Shown here piece after piece: positions 7,625-15,628 of a stretch of 21,107 nucleotides of DNA; position 1 is the stretch's first letter, and every line of letters starts with the position of its first letter. The DNA is from Bacteroides sp. Lineage in GTDB: Bacteria > Bacteroidota > Bacteroidia > Bacteroidales > Bacteroidaceae. Below the pieces are notes generated by a model. It saw nothing but the letters and a program-made list of their open reading frames with translations, had not been told where the DNA came from and ran no database searches. The stretch lies in the NCBI GenBank assembly GCA_030151845.1, contig JASLCM010000018.1:1-21107 (forward strand), given 5' to 3'. The position numbers and the translations under genes are program-made.

Positions 7625-7685
7625 GTTTAGTATCTAAACTACTAGGACTCTATCACAGACTACCTAGCAGTTGGTTTGACCAAAC
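7625..7685 (+). ncRNA. Three consecutive hairpins in the rpsI-rpsB gap (candidate S2 leader)
   Basis: Hairpin 1 is GTTTAG-TAT-CTAAAC (7625-7639), perfect. Hairpin 2 pairs CTAGG (7642-7646) with CCTAG (7663-7667) around 16 nt. Hairpin 3 is TTGGT-TTG-ACCAA (7671-7683), perfect. They are nearly contiguous, end 34 nt before the rpsB ATG and are followed by an A-rich track with no T-run, which argues against an intrinsic terminator. A translational operator for rpsB-tsf, bound by S2 as in the analogous gammaproteobacterial system, is the natural hypothesis; the sequence shows only the pairing. Confidence 0.55.
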
Positions 7686-7718
7686 AAAAAAAGAAAGTAA
7701 ACGATTAAAAAAGAAAAA

Positions 7719-8552
7719 ATGTCAAGAACAAATTTCGACTCATTATTAGAAGCTGGTTGTCACTTCGGACACCTTAAGAGAAAGTGGAATCCAGCTATGG
7801 CTCCATATATTTTTATGGAACGCAATGGTATTCATATCATTGACCTTCATAAAACAGTTGCAAAAATTGATGAAGCTGCTGAAGCCCTAAAACAAATTGC
7901 AAAATCAGGGAAAAAAATCCTTTTTGTTGCTACTAAAAAACAAGCAAAACAAATCGTTGCCGATAAGGCTTCTGCTGTAAATATGCCATACGTTATTGAA
8001 CGTTGGCCAGGTGGTATGCTTACCAACTTCCCAACCATCCGTAAAGCTGTTAAGAAGATGACTACTATTGACAAGCTTACTAAAGATGGTACTTTTTCTA
8101 ACTTATCTAAAAGAGAGGTTCTTCAAATTTCACGTCAACGTGCTAAGCTTGAAAAGAACTTAGGTTCTATTGCAGACTTAACTCGTCTACCTTCTGCTCT
8201 TTTCGTTATTGACGTAATGAAAGAAGAGATTGCAGTACGTGAAGCAAAACGTTTAGGTATACCTGTATTTGCTATTGTAGATACTAACTCAAATCCTAAA
8301 AATATCGACTTTGTTATCCCTGCAAATGATGACGCTACTAAATCTATCGACCTTATTGTAGATGTTTGCTGTCAAGCAATTAAAGAGGGACTTGAGGAAA
8401 GAAAAGCTGAAAAAGTAGATATGGAAGCTGCTGGTGAAGCTGCTCCAAGCAAAGGAAAAAGAAAAGTTACTAAAGCTAGACTAGATAAAGCAGACAAAGA
8501 TGCGTTGAACGCTGCTAAAGCTGCTGCATTCATCAAAGAGGATGAAGAGTAA
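7719..8552 (+). CDS. rpsB: 30S ribosomal protein S2 (uS2)
   Basis: S2 joins the 30S subunit late and helps recruit S1 in bacteria that have it. The 277-residue product starts SRTNFDSLLEAGCHFGHLKRKWNPAM and contains the family blocks RNGIHIIDLHKT, FVATKKQAK, RWPGGMLTNF, LPSALFVIDV and IPVFAIVDTNSNP. Residues from about 226 form a Lys/Ala/Glu-rich tail not present in E. coli S2 (241 residues); similar tails are common in Bacteroidota. It is followed by tsf after 123 bp, the nearly universal rpsB-tsf pairing, with a long-stem hairpin between them. Confidence 0.97.
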   Translation: MSRTNFDSLLEAGCHFGHLKRKWNPAMAPYIFMERNGIHIIDLHKTVAKIDEAAEALKQIAKSGKKILFVATKKQAKQIVADKASAVNMPYVIERWPGGMLTNFPTIRKAVKKMTTIDKLTKDGTFSNLSKREVLQISRQRAKLEKNLGSIADLTRLPSALFVIDVMKEEIAVREAKRLGIPVFAIVDTNSNPKNIDFVIPANDDATKSIDLIVDVCCQAIKEGLEERKAEKVDMEAAGEAAPSKGKRKVTKARLDKADKDALNAAKAAAFIKEDEE

Positions 8553-8565
8553 CATTTAATCTTAT

Positions 8566-8646
8566 AGGAAGGTGTTAATACATTACTCTTTGTAGGATTG
8601 AGAACTTACTGGACTGATGTTTTAACACCTTCTTTCTTTATATTTT
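8566..8646 (+). terminator. Long-stem hairpin between rpsB and tsf (leaky terminator or RNA element)
   Basis: GAAGGTGTTAA (8568-8578) is perfectly complementary to TTAACACCTTC (8622-8632), and the stem extends by a G-U and an A-U pair. The 43-nt loop holds a smaller stem, TACA (8579-8582) with TGTA (8591-8594). The outer stem is followed by TTTCTTTATATTTT, a broken T-run. tsf starts 43 bp after the stem and has no promoter box I can see. The element could therefore attenuate tsf relative to rpsB, protect or process the upstream message, or act as a regulated structure. The stem is far beyond chance expectation for this position. Confidence 0.6.
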
Positions 8647-8675
8647 AGAATTATTAATTCATAAAACATAATACT

Positions 8676-9497
8676 ATGGCTGTTTCTATGGCTGATATTA
8701 GCCACCTACGTAAAATGACTGGGGCTGGCATGATGGATTGTAAAAATGCATTAACTGAAGCGAATGGTGATTTCGACCAAGCAATGGAAATCATTCGTAA
8801 AAAAGGACAAGCAGTTGCTGCTAAACGTTCTGATCGCGATGCTTCAGAAGGTTGCGTTTTAGCAAAGAATGAAGGAAAAAAAGCAACTATGCTTGCTCTA
8901 AAATGCGAGACTGACTTCGTTGCTAAAAATGAAGATTTCATCAAATTAACAGAAGATATCCTTAACCTAGCTACAAGCAATAATGCTGCTGATCTAGATG
9001 CTGTAAATAAACTTCAACTTGGAGATGTTACAGTTGCTGATGCTGTAGTTGAGCGTAGTGGTATCACTGGTGAGAAAATGGAACTTGATGGTTACTCTGT
9101 TGTTGAGGGTGAAAGTGTTGCAACTTACATCCATGCAGGTAATAAATTAGGTGCTATTGTTGCATTTAATCAAGTTGTAGAGGAAGAGGTTGGTCATGAA
9201 GTTGCTATGCAAATTGCTGCAATGAATCCAATCGCAATCAACCCAGAATCTGTTCCTGCTGATGTTCTTGAGCAAGAAAAACAAATTGCTGCCGACAAAG
9301 CACGTCAAGAAGGCAAACCTGAGAACCTTATTGAAAGAATAGCAGAAGGTCGTATTAACAAATTCTATAAAGAAGTATGTCTTCTTGAACAAGAATATGT
9401 GAAAGATCCTAAGTTAACAATTGGTAAGTTCTTAGACAAACAGAGTAAAGGTCTAACTGTTGTAGCATTTAAACGCTTCAACTTAAACGAAGACTAA
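8676..9497 (+). CDS. tsf: Elongation factor Ts
   Basis: EF-Ts exchanges GDP for GTP on EF-Tu in the cytoplasm. The 273 residues (E. coli 283) show the N-terminal UBA-like domain at 1-55 (MADISHLRKMTGAGMMDCKNAL) and the EF-Tu-contacting core TDFVAKNEDF at 79-88. The C-terminal block is KLTIGKFLDKQSKGLTVVAFKRF. An internal Met at residue 5 is possible, but MAVSMADI matches Bacteroidales homologues from the first Met. It closes the plus-strand translation operon and converges on mutL across a shared bidirectional terminator. Confidence 0.97.
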   Translation: MAVSMADISHLRKMTGAGMMDCKNALTEANGDFDQAMEIIRKKGQAVAAKRSDRDASEGCVLAKNEGKKATMLALKCETDFVAKNEDFIKLTEDILNLATSNNAADLDAVNKLQLGDVTVADAVVERSGITGEKMELDGYSVVEGESVATYIHAGNKLGAIVAFNQVVEEEVGHEVAMQIAAMNPIAINPESVPADVLEQEKQIAADKARQEGKPENLIERIAEGRINKFYKEVCLLEQEYVKDPKLTIGKFLDKQSKGLTVVAFKRFNLNED

Positions 9498-9511
9498 CTT
9501 CTATTTTAACT

Positions 9512-9554
9512 GATATAAAAAAAGAGCAATCTGCAGATTGCTCTTTTTTATATC
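9512..9554. terminator. Bidirectional terminator between tsf and mutL
   Basis: A 20-bp perfect palindrome, GAGCAATCTG (9524-9533) followed by CAGATTGCTC (9534-9543), is flanked by seven A on the left and six T on the right, with GATAT/ATATC arms beyond. It therefore presents a strong stem followed by a U-tract on both strands and should stop both tsf and mutL transcripts. Its last base is also the last base of the mutL stop codon (TAG on the minus strand). Confidence 0.93.
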
Positions 9555-11404
9555 TAAAACTTACGTTCTATTTCTGAATCTAAAATTGTTGCTAAGACAG
9601 GAAGTCCATCAGGCGTATAATTGGGCAGTTCACATGCAAACAGAGAGTCTACAAGCATTACCATCTCATCAAGTGAAAGAATCTGCCCCTGTACAATAGC
9701 AGAAGACCTAGCTAAAGTTAGGGCAAGTATAGACTGTACCTCTTCCTTCACATCGCTACCTTTCTCCATCGCAGTATGTAGCATTTTACGAACAAGCTCT
9801 ACAGGGTTTATCCCTTCTATCCCAGAAGGGATTCCATTGATTGAGTAACTTCCACCTCCTAATGAAGATAAATCGAAACCAACGGCTAAAAAGTCGGCTT
9901 GAAGGGTTTCTAAAACTAGAGCTTCAGACTGGGGAAGCTGAATTAACTCTGGGAATAAAACACGTTGAGATACTCCACTTTTCTGTTTAATTTGCTGCAG
10001 GTATTTATCATATAAGACACGTACATGAGCACGGTGTTGATCAATAAACATCAATCCTGATTTAACAGGACTTAAAATATAATGTCCTTTAAACTGTAAC
10101 AGTTGCCTTCCTTTTTCATAGGGAACCTCTTCATTAAGACCAAACTCTAGTGCATCTTCATTAGCTAAAGATGATTTACTCTCTATGAATATGGACTCTG
10201 TATCTAGGTTTGAATTAATCTTACTAGCCTTTTCCAGTCCTCCATATAATTTATCCCACTCCACAGGTTTTCTTTGATATGAAGAGGTTGAGGCAGGCTT
10301 AAATGGGTTAAAGGTCGAATCTACCTCAACTGTAGGTGTAAAAACAGGTTCACTGGTTTCAAACGAAGGGATTTCAGGCATATCGGTAGTATCAAAATCT
10401 ATTGAAGGAACTTCATTGAATCGGCCTAAGGATTCTTTTACTCCAGCTGCTATAATTTGCCAAATACCTTGCTCATTTTCAAACTTAATTTCCGTCTTAG
10501 TTGGGTGAATATTGACATCAATATTAGCTGGATCAACTGTAAGGTATACAAAATAGGAAATTTGATTTCCTTCGGGAATAAGCTCTTCATAAGCATCCAT
10601 CACTGCCTTATGAAAGTAAGGGTGTCTCATATATCTTCCATTAACAAAAAAGAATTGATGTGCACCCCTTTTCCTCGATGAGTCTGCCTTAGTAATATAC
10701 CCTTCTACTTTAATTAAACTGGTGTCAACCTCTATTTCCAACAGATTTTGATTCATTTTTTTCCCAAAAATAGAGATGACCCGTTGACGAAGAGGTACTG
10801 CAGGTAAATTGAATAATTCGGTATCATCACTGAATAAACGAAAAGAGACAGTTGGGTTTACTAGAGCTAAACGCTGAAATTCATTTAAGATATGACTAAG
10901 TTCTGTTGCATTTGTCTTTAAAAATTTCCTTCTAGCTGGAATGTTAAAGAATAGGTTTTTCACCATAAAGTTGCTACCAACGGGAGCTGTAACCGTCTCT
11001 TCCAATTCCACTTTAGAACCTGCTACAATTATTTTAGAACCAAGTTCTTCATCTTTGGTTCTTGAGACTAGCTCAACCTGAGCAACTGCCGCTATAGAAG
11101 CTAAGGCTTCGCCTCTAAATCCCATAGTGGTAAGCTTAAAAAGATCGTCTGCTTTATTAATCTTAGAAGTAGCATGCCTCTCAAAAGAGAGTCGGGCATC
11201 TCGCTGCGACATCCCCTTTCCATTATCTATCACTTGAATACAAGTCTTTCCAGCATCTGTTATTAGAACCTGAACAGAGGTAGCGCCAGCATCAATAGCA
11301 TTCTCTATCAATTCTTTGACCACCGAAGAGGGGCGTTGTATAACCTCTCCTGCGGCAATTTGGTTTGCAACTGAATCTGGAAGTAAATGTATTATATCAC
11401 TCAT
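9554..11404 (-). CDS. mutL: DNA mismatch repair protein MutL
   Basis: MutL couples mismatch recognition by MutS to strand removal. Residues 1-330 form the GHKL ATPase and transducer domains: KELIENAIDAGAT (catalytic Glu31, Mg-binding Asn35), DNGKGM at 60-65, ATSKI, GFRGEAL at 95-101, and FVNGRYMR. A linker of about 100 residues leads to the C-terminal dimerisation domain at about 430-616. There the metal-binding endonuclease motif DQHA-x2-E-x4-E appears as DQHRAHVRVLYD (455-466) with Glu replaced by Val461 and Asp466. The C-terminal CPHGRP motif reads TPDGLP (597-602), so nuclease activity is probably absent. Length 616 is normal. It is the last gene of the minus-strand guaB run, 22 bp after a small membrane protein gene, and ends in a terminator. 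Confidence 0.95.
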   Translation of the reverse strand: MSDIIHLLPDSVANQIAAGEVIQRPSSVVKELIENAIDAGATSVQVLITDAGKTCIQVIDNGKGMSQRDARLSFERHATSKINKADDLFKLTTMGFRGEALASIAAVAQVELVSRTKDEELGSKIIVAGSKVELEETVTAPVGSNFMVKNLFFNIPARRKFLKTNATELSHILNEFQRLALVNPTVSFRLFSDDTELFNLPAVPLRQRVISIFGKKMNQNLLEIEVDTSLIKVEGYITKADSSRKRGAHQFFFVNGRYMRHPYFHKAVMDAYEELIPEGNQISYFVYLTVDPANIDVNIHPTKTEIKFENEQGIWQIIAAGVKESLGRFNEVPSIDFDTTDMPEIPSFETSEPVFTPTVEVDSTFNPFKPASTSSYQRKPVEWDKLYGGLEKASKINSNLDTESIFIESKSSLANEDALEFGLNEEVPYEKGRQLLQFKGHYILSPVKSGLMFIDQHRAHVRVLYDKYLQQIKQKSGVSQRVLFPELIQLPQSEALVLETLQADFLAVGFDLSSLGGGSYSINGIPSGIEGINPVELVRKMLHTAMEKGSDVKEEVQSILALTLARSSAIVQGQILSLDEMVMLVDSLFACELPNYTPDGLPVLATILDSEIERKF

Positions 11405-11426
11405 AACTAAACCTTTCTCTTACTAT

Positions 11427-11717
11427 TCAAATATTTCCTAATAAAAAGTTCCAAAGAAAAACTAAGATACCAATCAAAACCAATGCTAAGCCAAAACTTA
11501 ATCGGCGACTTCCACTCGCTTTCCTCCGTTTAAGGTGAGTTGTTTGATCTACTATTTTACCACGAATTCGGTCTTCACTACTTAACTCTTTGGGAGGAAG
11601 CATTCCCAATTCACGTTTTGCATCATCCTCCATTTTTTGAAGCTTCTCTTTGCGTTCATCTACATAGATATACTGATGATTAAAGCGCCTTGGTGTACGC
11701 ATTTTAAATAGTCCCAT
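11427..11717 (-). CDS. Small single-helix membrane protein, function unknown
   Basis: I do not recognise a characterised family. The 96-residue product starts MGLFKMRTPRRFNHQYIYVDERKEKLQ, a basic, aromatic-rich segment, followed by a charged stretch with helical and possibly coiled-coil character (residues 20-36). A basic patch, HLKRRKASGSRR (61-72), precedes one hydrophobic helix at about 74-93 (LSFGLALVLIGILVFLWNFL) and a very short tail. By the positive-inside rule the N-terminal domain should be cytoplasmic, as in a tail-anchored protein. It sits 6 bp after the OstA-like gene and 22 bp before mutL, so it is surely in the operon. Similar small proteins in the same place in other Bacteroidales are my recollection, not something shown here. 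Confidence 0.75.
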   Translation of the reverse strand: MGLFKMRTPRRFNHQYIYVDERKEKLQKMEDDAKRELGMLPPKELSSEDRIRGKIVDQTTHLKRRKASGSRRLSFGLALVLIGILVFLWNFLLGNI

Positions 11718-11723
11718 AGTTCT

Positions 11724-13355
11724 TTAGTTTACTTTTATTTTAGAAGGGATTCTACTCTCTCTTCTACCTTTAGGTAAAGCATCGTTTGTTTTCTTACCGC
11801 GCCAAATAAAGATGTCTTCTTTGTTTTTAGGGCGAATATAGTTAAACCAAACAAAAGCAGGCAACTTTCTTTTATCCTCTGGTATCTGATCCATAGGGTA
11901 TAATATACCATTAGATTTAGGAGCCATTATCATTTTAACCATTTTATTCTCCTTTAAATAAAGCGTGAGTTTACTGGTTTCAGAACTGTTCATCCCCAAC
12001 ATCGTACTATCCTTCTCTTCCGGGTAATAGATTAACAATACATTACCATTAATATCTACACGCCTCATCTCACCCTCTTCAAAATAAGCCAACATCTCTT
12101 TTCCTGAGATTTGATTGTAATGAATAGTATCTTTCTCCTCAACAGCTAAAGCGTTTCCAATAACATGTGCCCAGTCTATAGTACTGTCATTCATATAGAT
12201 CTTAATCTCTTCTCCAAGTAACTGTTGATTTTCATTCCATAGAATAGGATCTGTATATAAAGTTAGGCAGGAGTCTTTCGTTGTAAAGACAAGAGAGTCA
12301 CATACCCCTTGAATATCTGTGCGATAGAATCGGACCTTATTATAGCCCAACATCTCACGAATTAAGGAATCGGTTCCTAAGTTATGGGTACGCAACCTTA
12401 ACGTATCGGCATGGATAAAGAGACTATCTCCTTGCGAGTAATCTACCCCCACTGCCCTATCTGTTGCATAAGCATTCTCATTAACCTCATCGTAGTATGT
12501 ATAGTTTCCCAATAACATGTTTTTATTTACTGTATCGTTCATCTCTACATTGTAAAAAGCCTCACCATAACCAGATCGTCGATCGTAATAAAGACTATCT
12601 CCTGTTAGCTTTTTCCCTTCACTCGTTAAGACTGAACGATCCAGTAATTCCCCTATATCAGCCTCTGTTTTATATATTCCTCGTTCCGAGTAGATGTGGT
12701 TTTTATCACTAACTATTGTAGAAGGACCTAAAATAGTTGCAACCTTAGTAGCTGTACTATACTTTAAAGTATCAGAATTTAATTGGAAGCGTGGATTTTC
12801 TAAAAACACATCATGATTAAACACCGCTAATTTTGTTGATGGACTATACTCTCCCCAATTAGAGGTTAGAATGTTTTCTTCATCAGTAAGCATTCCACCA
12901 TTAAAATAATAGCCCAACTGATAAACACGATCATAATTTAAACTATCTGTCGTTAGTGTTGTATTTTTATTAACCAGTTTTACATTATCTCGTAGCATTG
13001 CCAATTGAGACATTCCATCGTAATGCAAGTAGTCCCCATAGATGAATAAGGTATCTCCTTGCTCCATTCTCACATTACTAAACGCCTCTACCGAATTTGT
13101 ATTCTCATAAATCAATGCACTGTCACAGTACATAAACATCTCATTATGTTTTAATTGAACAGAGCCTATTAAAACTTGTACATCTGGACGAGCATGCTTG
13201 TCTGCTACTCCTTGATCCGCATGAAGTAAGTCAACACGAGTCTTTTTAGGGTTTGCACGCAGAGAATCACTCTTCTGACCTCTAACAACACTTGAACAGA
13301 AGAAAAAGAACAATAGCAATATATATATAGTCTTTGTATGCATCAAGTTATACAT
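11724..13355 (-). CDS. OstA-like (LptA/LptD N-terminal-like) envelope protein
   Basis: The 543-residue protein begins with a hydrophobic signal sequence at 6-26 (MHTKTIYILLLFFFFCSSVVRG) and should be periplasmic. The body is a long series of beta-strand repeats of the OstA type, alternating D-S-L, Y-x-x-x and N-V blocks (GDTLFIYGDYLHYDG, TTLTTDSLNYDR, KLTGDSLYYDRRSG, GDSLFIHADTLRL). These resemble the stacked jellyroll that carries lipopolysaccharide in LptA and the LptD N-domain. It is about three times the length of E. coli LptA (185) yet lacks an LptD-size C-terminal barrel region. A role in lipopolysaccharide transport is inferred from fold likeness and from the SurA gene 8 bp upstream. 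The true start may be Met5. Cys20 does not fit a good lipobox. Confidence 0.75.
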   Translation of the reverse strand: MYNLMHTKTIYILLLFFFFCSSVVRGQKSDSLRANPKKTRVDLLHADQGVADKHARPDVQVLIGSVQLKHNEMFMYCDSALIYENTNSVEAFSNVRMEQGDTLFIYGDYLHYDGMSQLAMLRDNVKLVNKNTTLTTDSLNYDRVYQLGYYFNGGMLTDEENILTSNWGEYSPSTKLAVFNHDVFLENPRFQLNSDTLKYSTATKVATILGPSTIVSDKNHIYSERGIYKTEADIGELLDRSVLTSEGKKLTGDSLYYDRRSGYGEAFYNVEMNDTVNKNMLLGNYTYYDEVNENAYATDRAVGVDYSQGDSLFIHADTLRLRTHNLGTDSLIREMLGYNKVRFYRTDIQGVCDSLVFTTKDSCLTLYTDPILWNENQQLLGEEIKIYMNDSTIDWAHVIGNALAVEEKDTIHYNQISGKEMLAYFEEGEMRRVDINGNVLLIYYPEEKDSTMLGMNSSETSKLTLYLKENKMVKMIMAPKSNGILYPMDQIPEDKRKLPAFVWFNYIRPKNKEDIFIWRGKKTNDALPKGRRESRIPSKIKVN

Positions 13356-13363
13356 CTAACATC

Positions 13364-14731
13364 CTACTCCTTTACCCAACCTGGATATTTAAAATCACAG
13401 TTGCTCCAGTTTTCGTTGATTCGCACATAGGTATGTTTTTGCTTATTCCTTATCCATTTTTCTAATTTCTCTTCTCTTTTTTGGGCTATAACTAACTCTT
13501 TTAAACTTTGATAATCATCCGTTATTGTAGCCTTATGCCCTTCTGTTCTACTCTTTAACTTCACAATTACGCAAACTTCTTTTCCATCTTTTGGTGTTAT
13601 CATTGTAAAAGCTTTCGATAACTCTCCAACTTCCATTTTATCGACAACTTTTGCTATCTCTTGTGGAAGTTCCTGCATCTCAAACTTGGAAGTATTGGTC
13701 ATTGGATTGGGTAAAAGTCCATAGTTATTTCTTGTATCCTTATCGTGTGATAAGATAAGAGCTGCATCTTCAAATTTAAATTTATCATTCCGAATATCGT
13801 CTGCTATAGAGTCTAATCGAAGGAGTGCACTCTCTAAATCTTTTTCTCGAACCTTAGGTTTTAATAGAATGTGACGAGTATTGATACGATCACCTCTTTT
13901 CTCTATCAATTGAATAATGTGATAGCCAAATTCAGACTCCACGATCTTCGATACTTTATTAGGGTCTTGCAAGTTAAAAGCAACATTCGCATACTCTGGA
14001 ACGAGCTCTCCTCTACCCATGAAACCTAATTCTCCTCCTTTCATCGCACTACCTCTATCTTCAGAATAGAGACGCGCCAATGTTGAGAAACTTGTTTCCC
14101 CCTGTACCACGCGGTCAGAATACTCTCTCAGTTTACGCTTCACTTCATCAATCTCCTCAATAGCAATCTTCGGCTGCTGTGTAATGATTTGAACCTCTAC
14201 TTGTGTAGGTATATAGGGAATACTATCTTGTGGAAGTCCCTTAAAGAAACGACGAACCTCTGCTGGAGTTACACTAATATCTCCAACTAACTGTTGTTGC
14301 ATAGATTGTACAATTAACCCCTCTCTTGCATTCTTTCTTAACATCTCACGAATTTCAGAAGAAGTTTTATTAAAATACTCTTCCATTTTTTCTCGAGACC
14401 CTATCATTTGTACATAGTGATTGGTTATCATATCTACTCTACTTATCACCTCCGTTTCTGAGACCTCAATACTATCCAAAGCAGCTTGATGTAAATATAA
14501 CTTCTGAATGGCTATCTCCTCAGGGATGACACAGTAAGGATCCCCATCGAAACGACGTCCTTCCTGCAATGCAGCCATTCGATACTCTTCCACCTCTGAC
14601 TTCAAAATGGCCTCATCTCCCACTACCCAAACAACCTCATCAATAACATTGTCCTGTGCAAAAGATGGCAAGGATAGGCATAGGGTAAATGCCAAAAGAA
14701 TCTTCAATCTAAAGTTAACTAACTGATTCAT
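13364..14731 (-). CDS. surA: SurA-type periplasmic chaperone / peptidylprolyl isomerase (two parvulin domains)
   Basis: This 455-residue protein has a signal peptide (residues 1-25, cut at SFA-QDN) and the SurA-type N-terminal beginning VIDEVVWVVGDEAILKSEVEEY. A helical chaperone region runs to about 165. Parvulin domain 1 lies at about 175-280, with the typical FSTLARLYSEDRGSAMKGGELGFMGRGELVPEY and ESEFGYHIIQL. A second, weaker one lies at about 283-395 (INTRHILLK, FEDAALILSHD). SurA helps outer-membrane beta-barrel proteins, including LptD, through the periplasm. Length and order match E. coli SurA (428). It follows the lipoprotein isomerase by 9 bp and precedes the OstA-like gene by 8 bp, so chaperone and possible client would be made together. 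Confidence 0.9.
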   Translation of the reverse strand: MNQLVNFRLKILLAFTLCLSLPSFAQDNVIDEVVWVVGDEAILKSEVEEYRMAALQEGRRFDGDPYCVIPEEIAIQKLYLHQAALDSIEVSETEVISRVDMITNHYVQMIGSREKMEEYFNKTSSEIREMLRKNAREGLIVQSMQQQLVGDISVTPAEVRRFFKGLPQDSIPYIPTQVEVQIITQQPKIAIEEIDEVKRKLREYSDRVVQGETSFSTLARLYSEDRGSAMKGGELGFMGRGELVPEYANVAFNLQDPNKVSKIVESEFGYHIIQLIEKRGDRINTRHILLKPKVREKDLESALLRLDSIADDIRNDKFKFEDAALILSHDKDTRNNYGLLPNPMTNTSKFEMQELPQEIAKVVDKMEVGELSKAFTMITPKDGKEVCVIVKLKSRTEGHKATITDDYQSLKELVIAQKREEKLEKWIRNKQKHTYVRINENWSNCDFKYPGWVKE

Positions 14732-14740
14732 TATCTAATT

Positions 14741-15583
14741 TTAATATTTATACTTAATTCGATTACTATTTACTGCATGTTTGTATAGGTCTTTCTTTAT
14801 CTCTTGAATAAACTCAACCTGATGCAAATTAATCAACAAATCTTTAATTTTATTCTTAGCAGACTCAAAAGGCTCTATATCACCTACTTTTTTTCGATCT
14901 ACTAAATTACAAAAATAAAAAAATGTAGAGTCTTTCAACTCTATATTCCTTTTATCTAATAACAAATCTCCAGTTTGCTGATACTCTTTAGGTAAAAGTG
15001 AGAGTATGTCTGACACATTTATCCATTTATCATAAAAATACTCATAAATCACTGCATTTTGCAAACTATATTTCTCTAAACGCTCTACTGCAACTTGAGC
15101 TGTATCTTTATACCATTTGCGAACCTCACGAATCTGAGGGGCACTTTGAGGAACTTTTATAAATAACCCTTTAATCATAGGGCGATCTAAACGAAACAGT
15201 TCCTGATTTTTCTCATAGTAAGCAAGCATCTCGTTTTCGGAGATTTCTGCCTCTAACTTTTGTTTAATAAGTTCTTGTTGATAGGTGTGTATAATGAGAG
15301 ATTTTCGATAATTTTCTACTAACTCCTCAACATCAACCGTTGTTGGGATGTTCTTTTGGGCTTTTTCATACAAAAGAATATCCTCTGCCCAACTTTGAAT
15401 ATAGTGCTCTACAAAAAGCAAACTATCATCCGAGGAGATGTCCAAAGGAAGTGATGAACCAAGATCCTCTTTGTACAGAAAGTTATCACCTATCTGCACA
15501 AGTGGTGTTTTTCCTTTATGATCATATTCCCCTTTACAAGAGAATAGAAATAGAAATAAAATAAAAGGTAAAAATCTGCTCAT
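14741..15583 (-). CDS. SurA/PpiC-like lipoprotein, probable periplasmic chaperone
   Basis: The 280-residue protein starts with a lipoprotein signal, MSRFLPFILFLFLFSC, with Cys16 the lipidation site (LFSC). The mature part resembles the SurA N-terminal fold: VQIGDNFLYKEDL, then helices with VEELVENYRKSLIIHTYQQELIKQKL and the stretch ISENEMLAYYEKNQELFRLDRPMIKGLFIKVP typical of the entry to a parvulin domain. The parvulin core itself lacks the usual S-x-D and G-G-x-L-G-x-M motifs, so isomerase activity is doubtful and a holdase role more likely. No acidic cluster of the lipoprotein-export type follows Cys16, so a periplasm-facing location is the default. It lies between two other SurA-like genes. 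Confidence 0.75.
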   Translation of the reverse strand: MSRFLPFILFLFLFSCKGEYDHKGKTPLVQIGDNFLYKEDLGSSLPLDISSDDSLLFVEHYIQSWAEDILLYEKAQKNIPTTVDVEELVENYRKSLIIHTYQQELIKQKLEAEISENEMLAYYEKNQELFRLDRPMIKGLFIKVPQSAPQIREVRKWYKDTAQVAVERLEKYSLQNAVIYEYFYDKWINVSDILSLLPKEYQQTGDLLLDKRNIELKDSTFFYFCNLVDRKKVGDIEPFESAKNKIKDLLINLHQVEFIQEIKKDLYKHAVNSNRIKYKY

Positions 15584-15628
15584 AGTTCAAGTTTGCCTTA
15601 TCTTCAATCTACGAAGATAACGTATTAA

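Noticed and set aside
7516..7749. Open frame of 77 codons overlapping rpsI, the rpsI-rpsB gap and the start of rpsB
   Set aside because: It is out of frame with both ribosomal protein genes, has no family likeness and covers the hairpin region; a chance frame.
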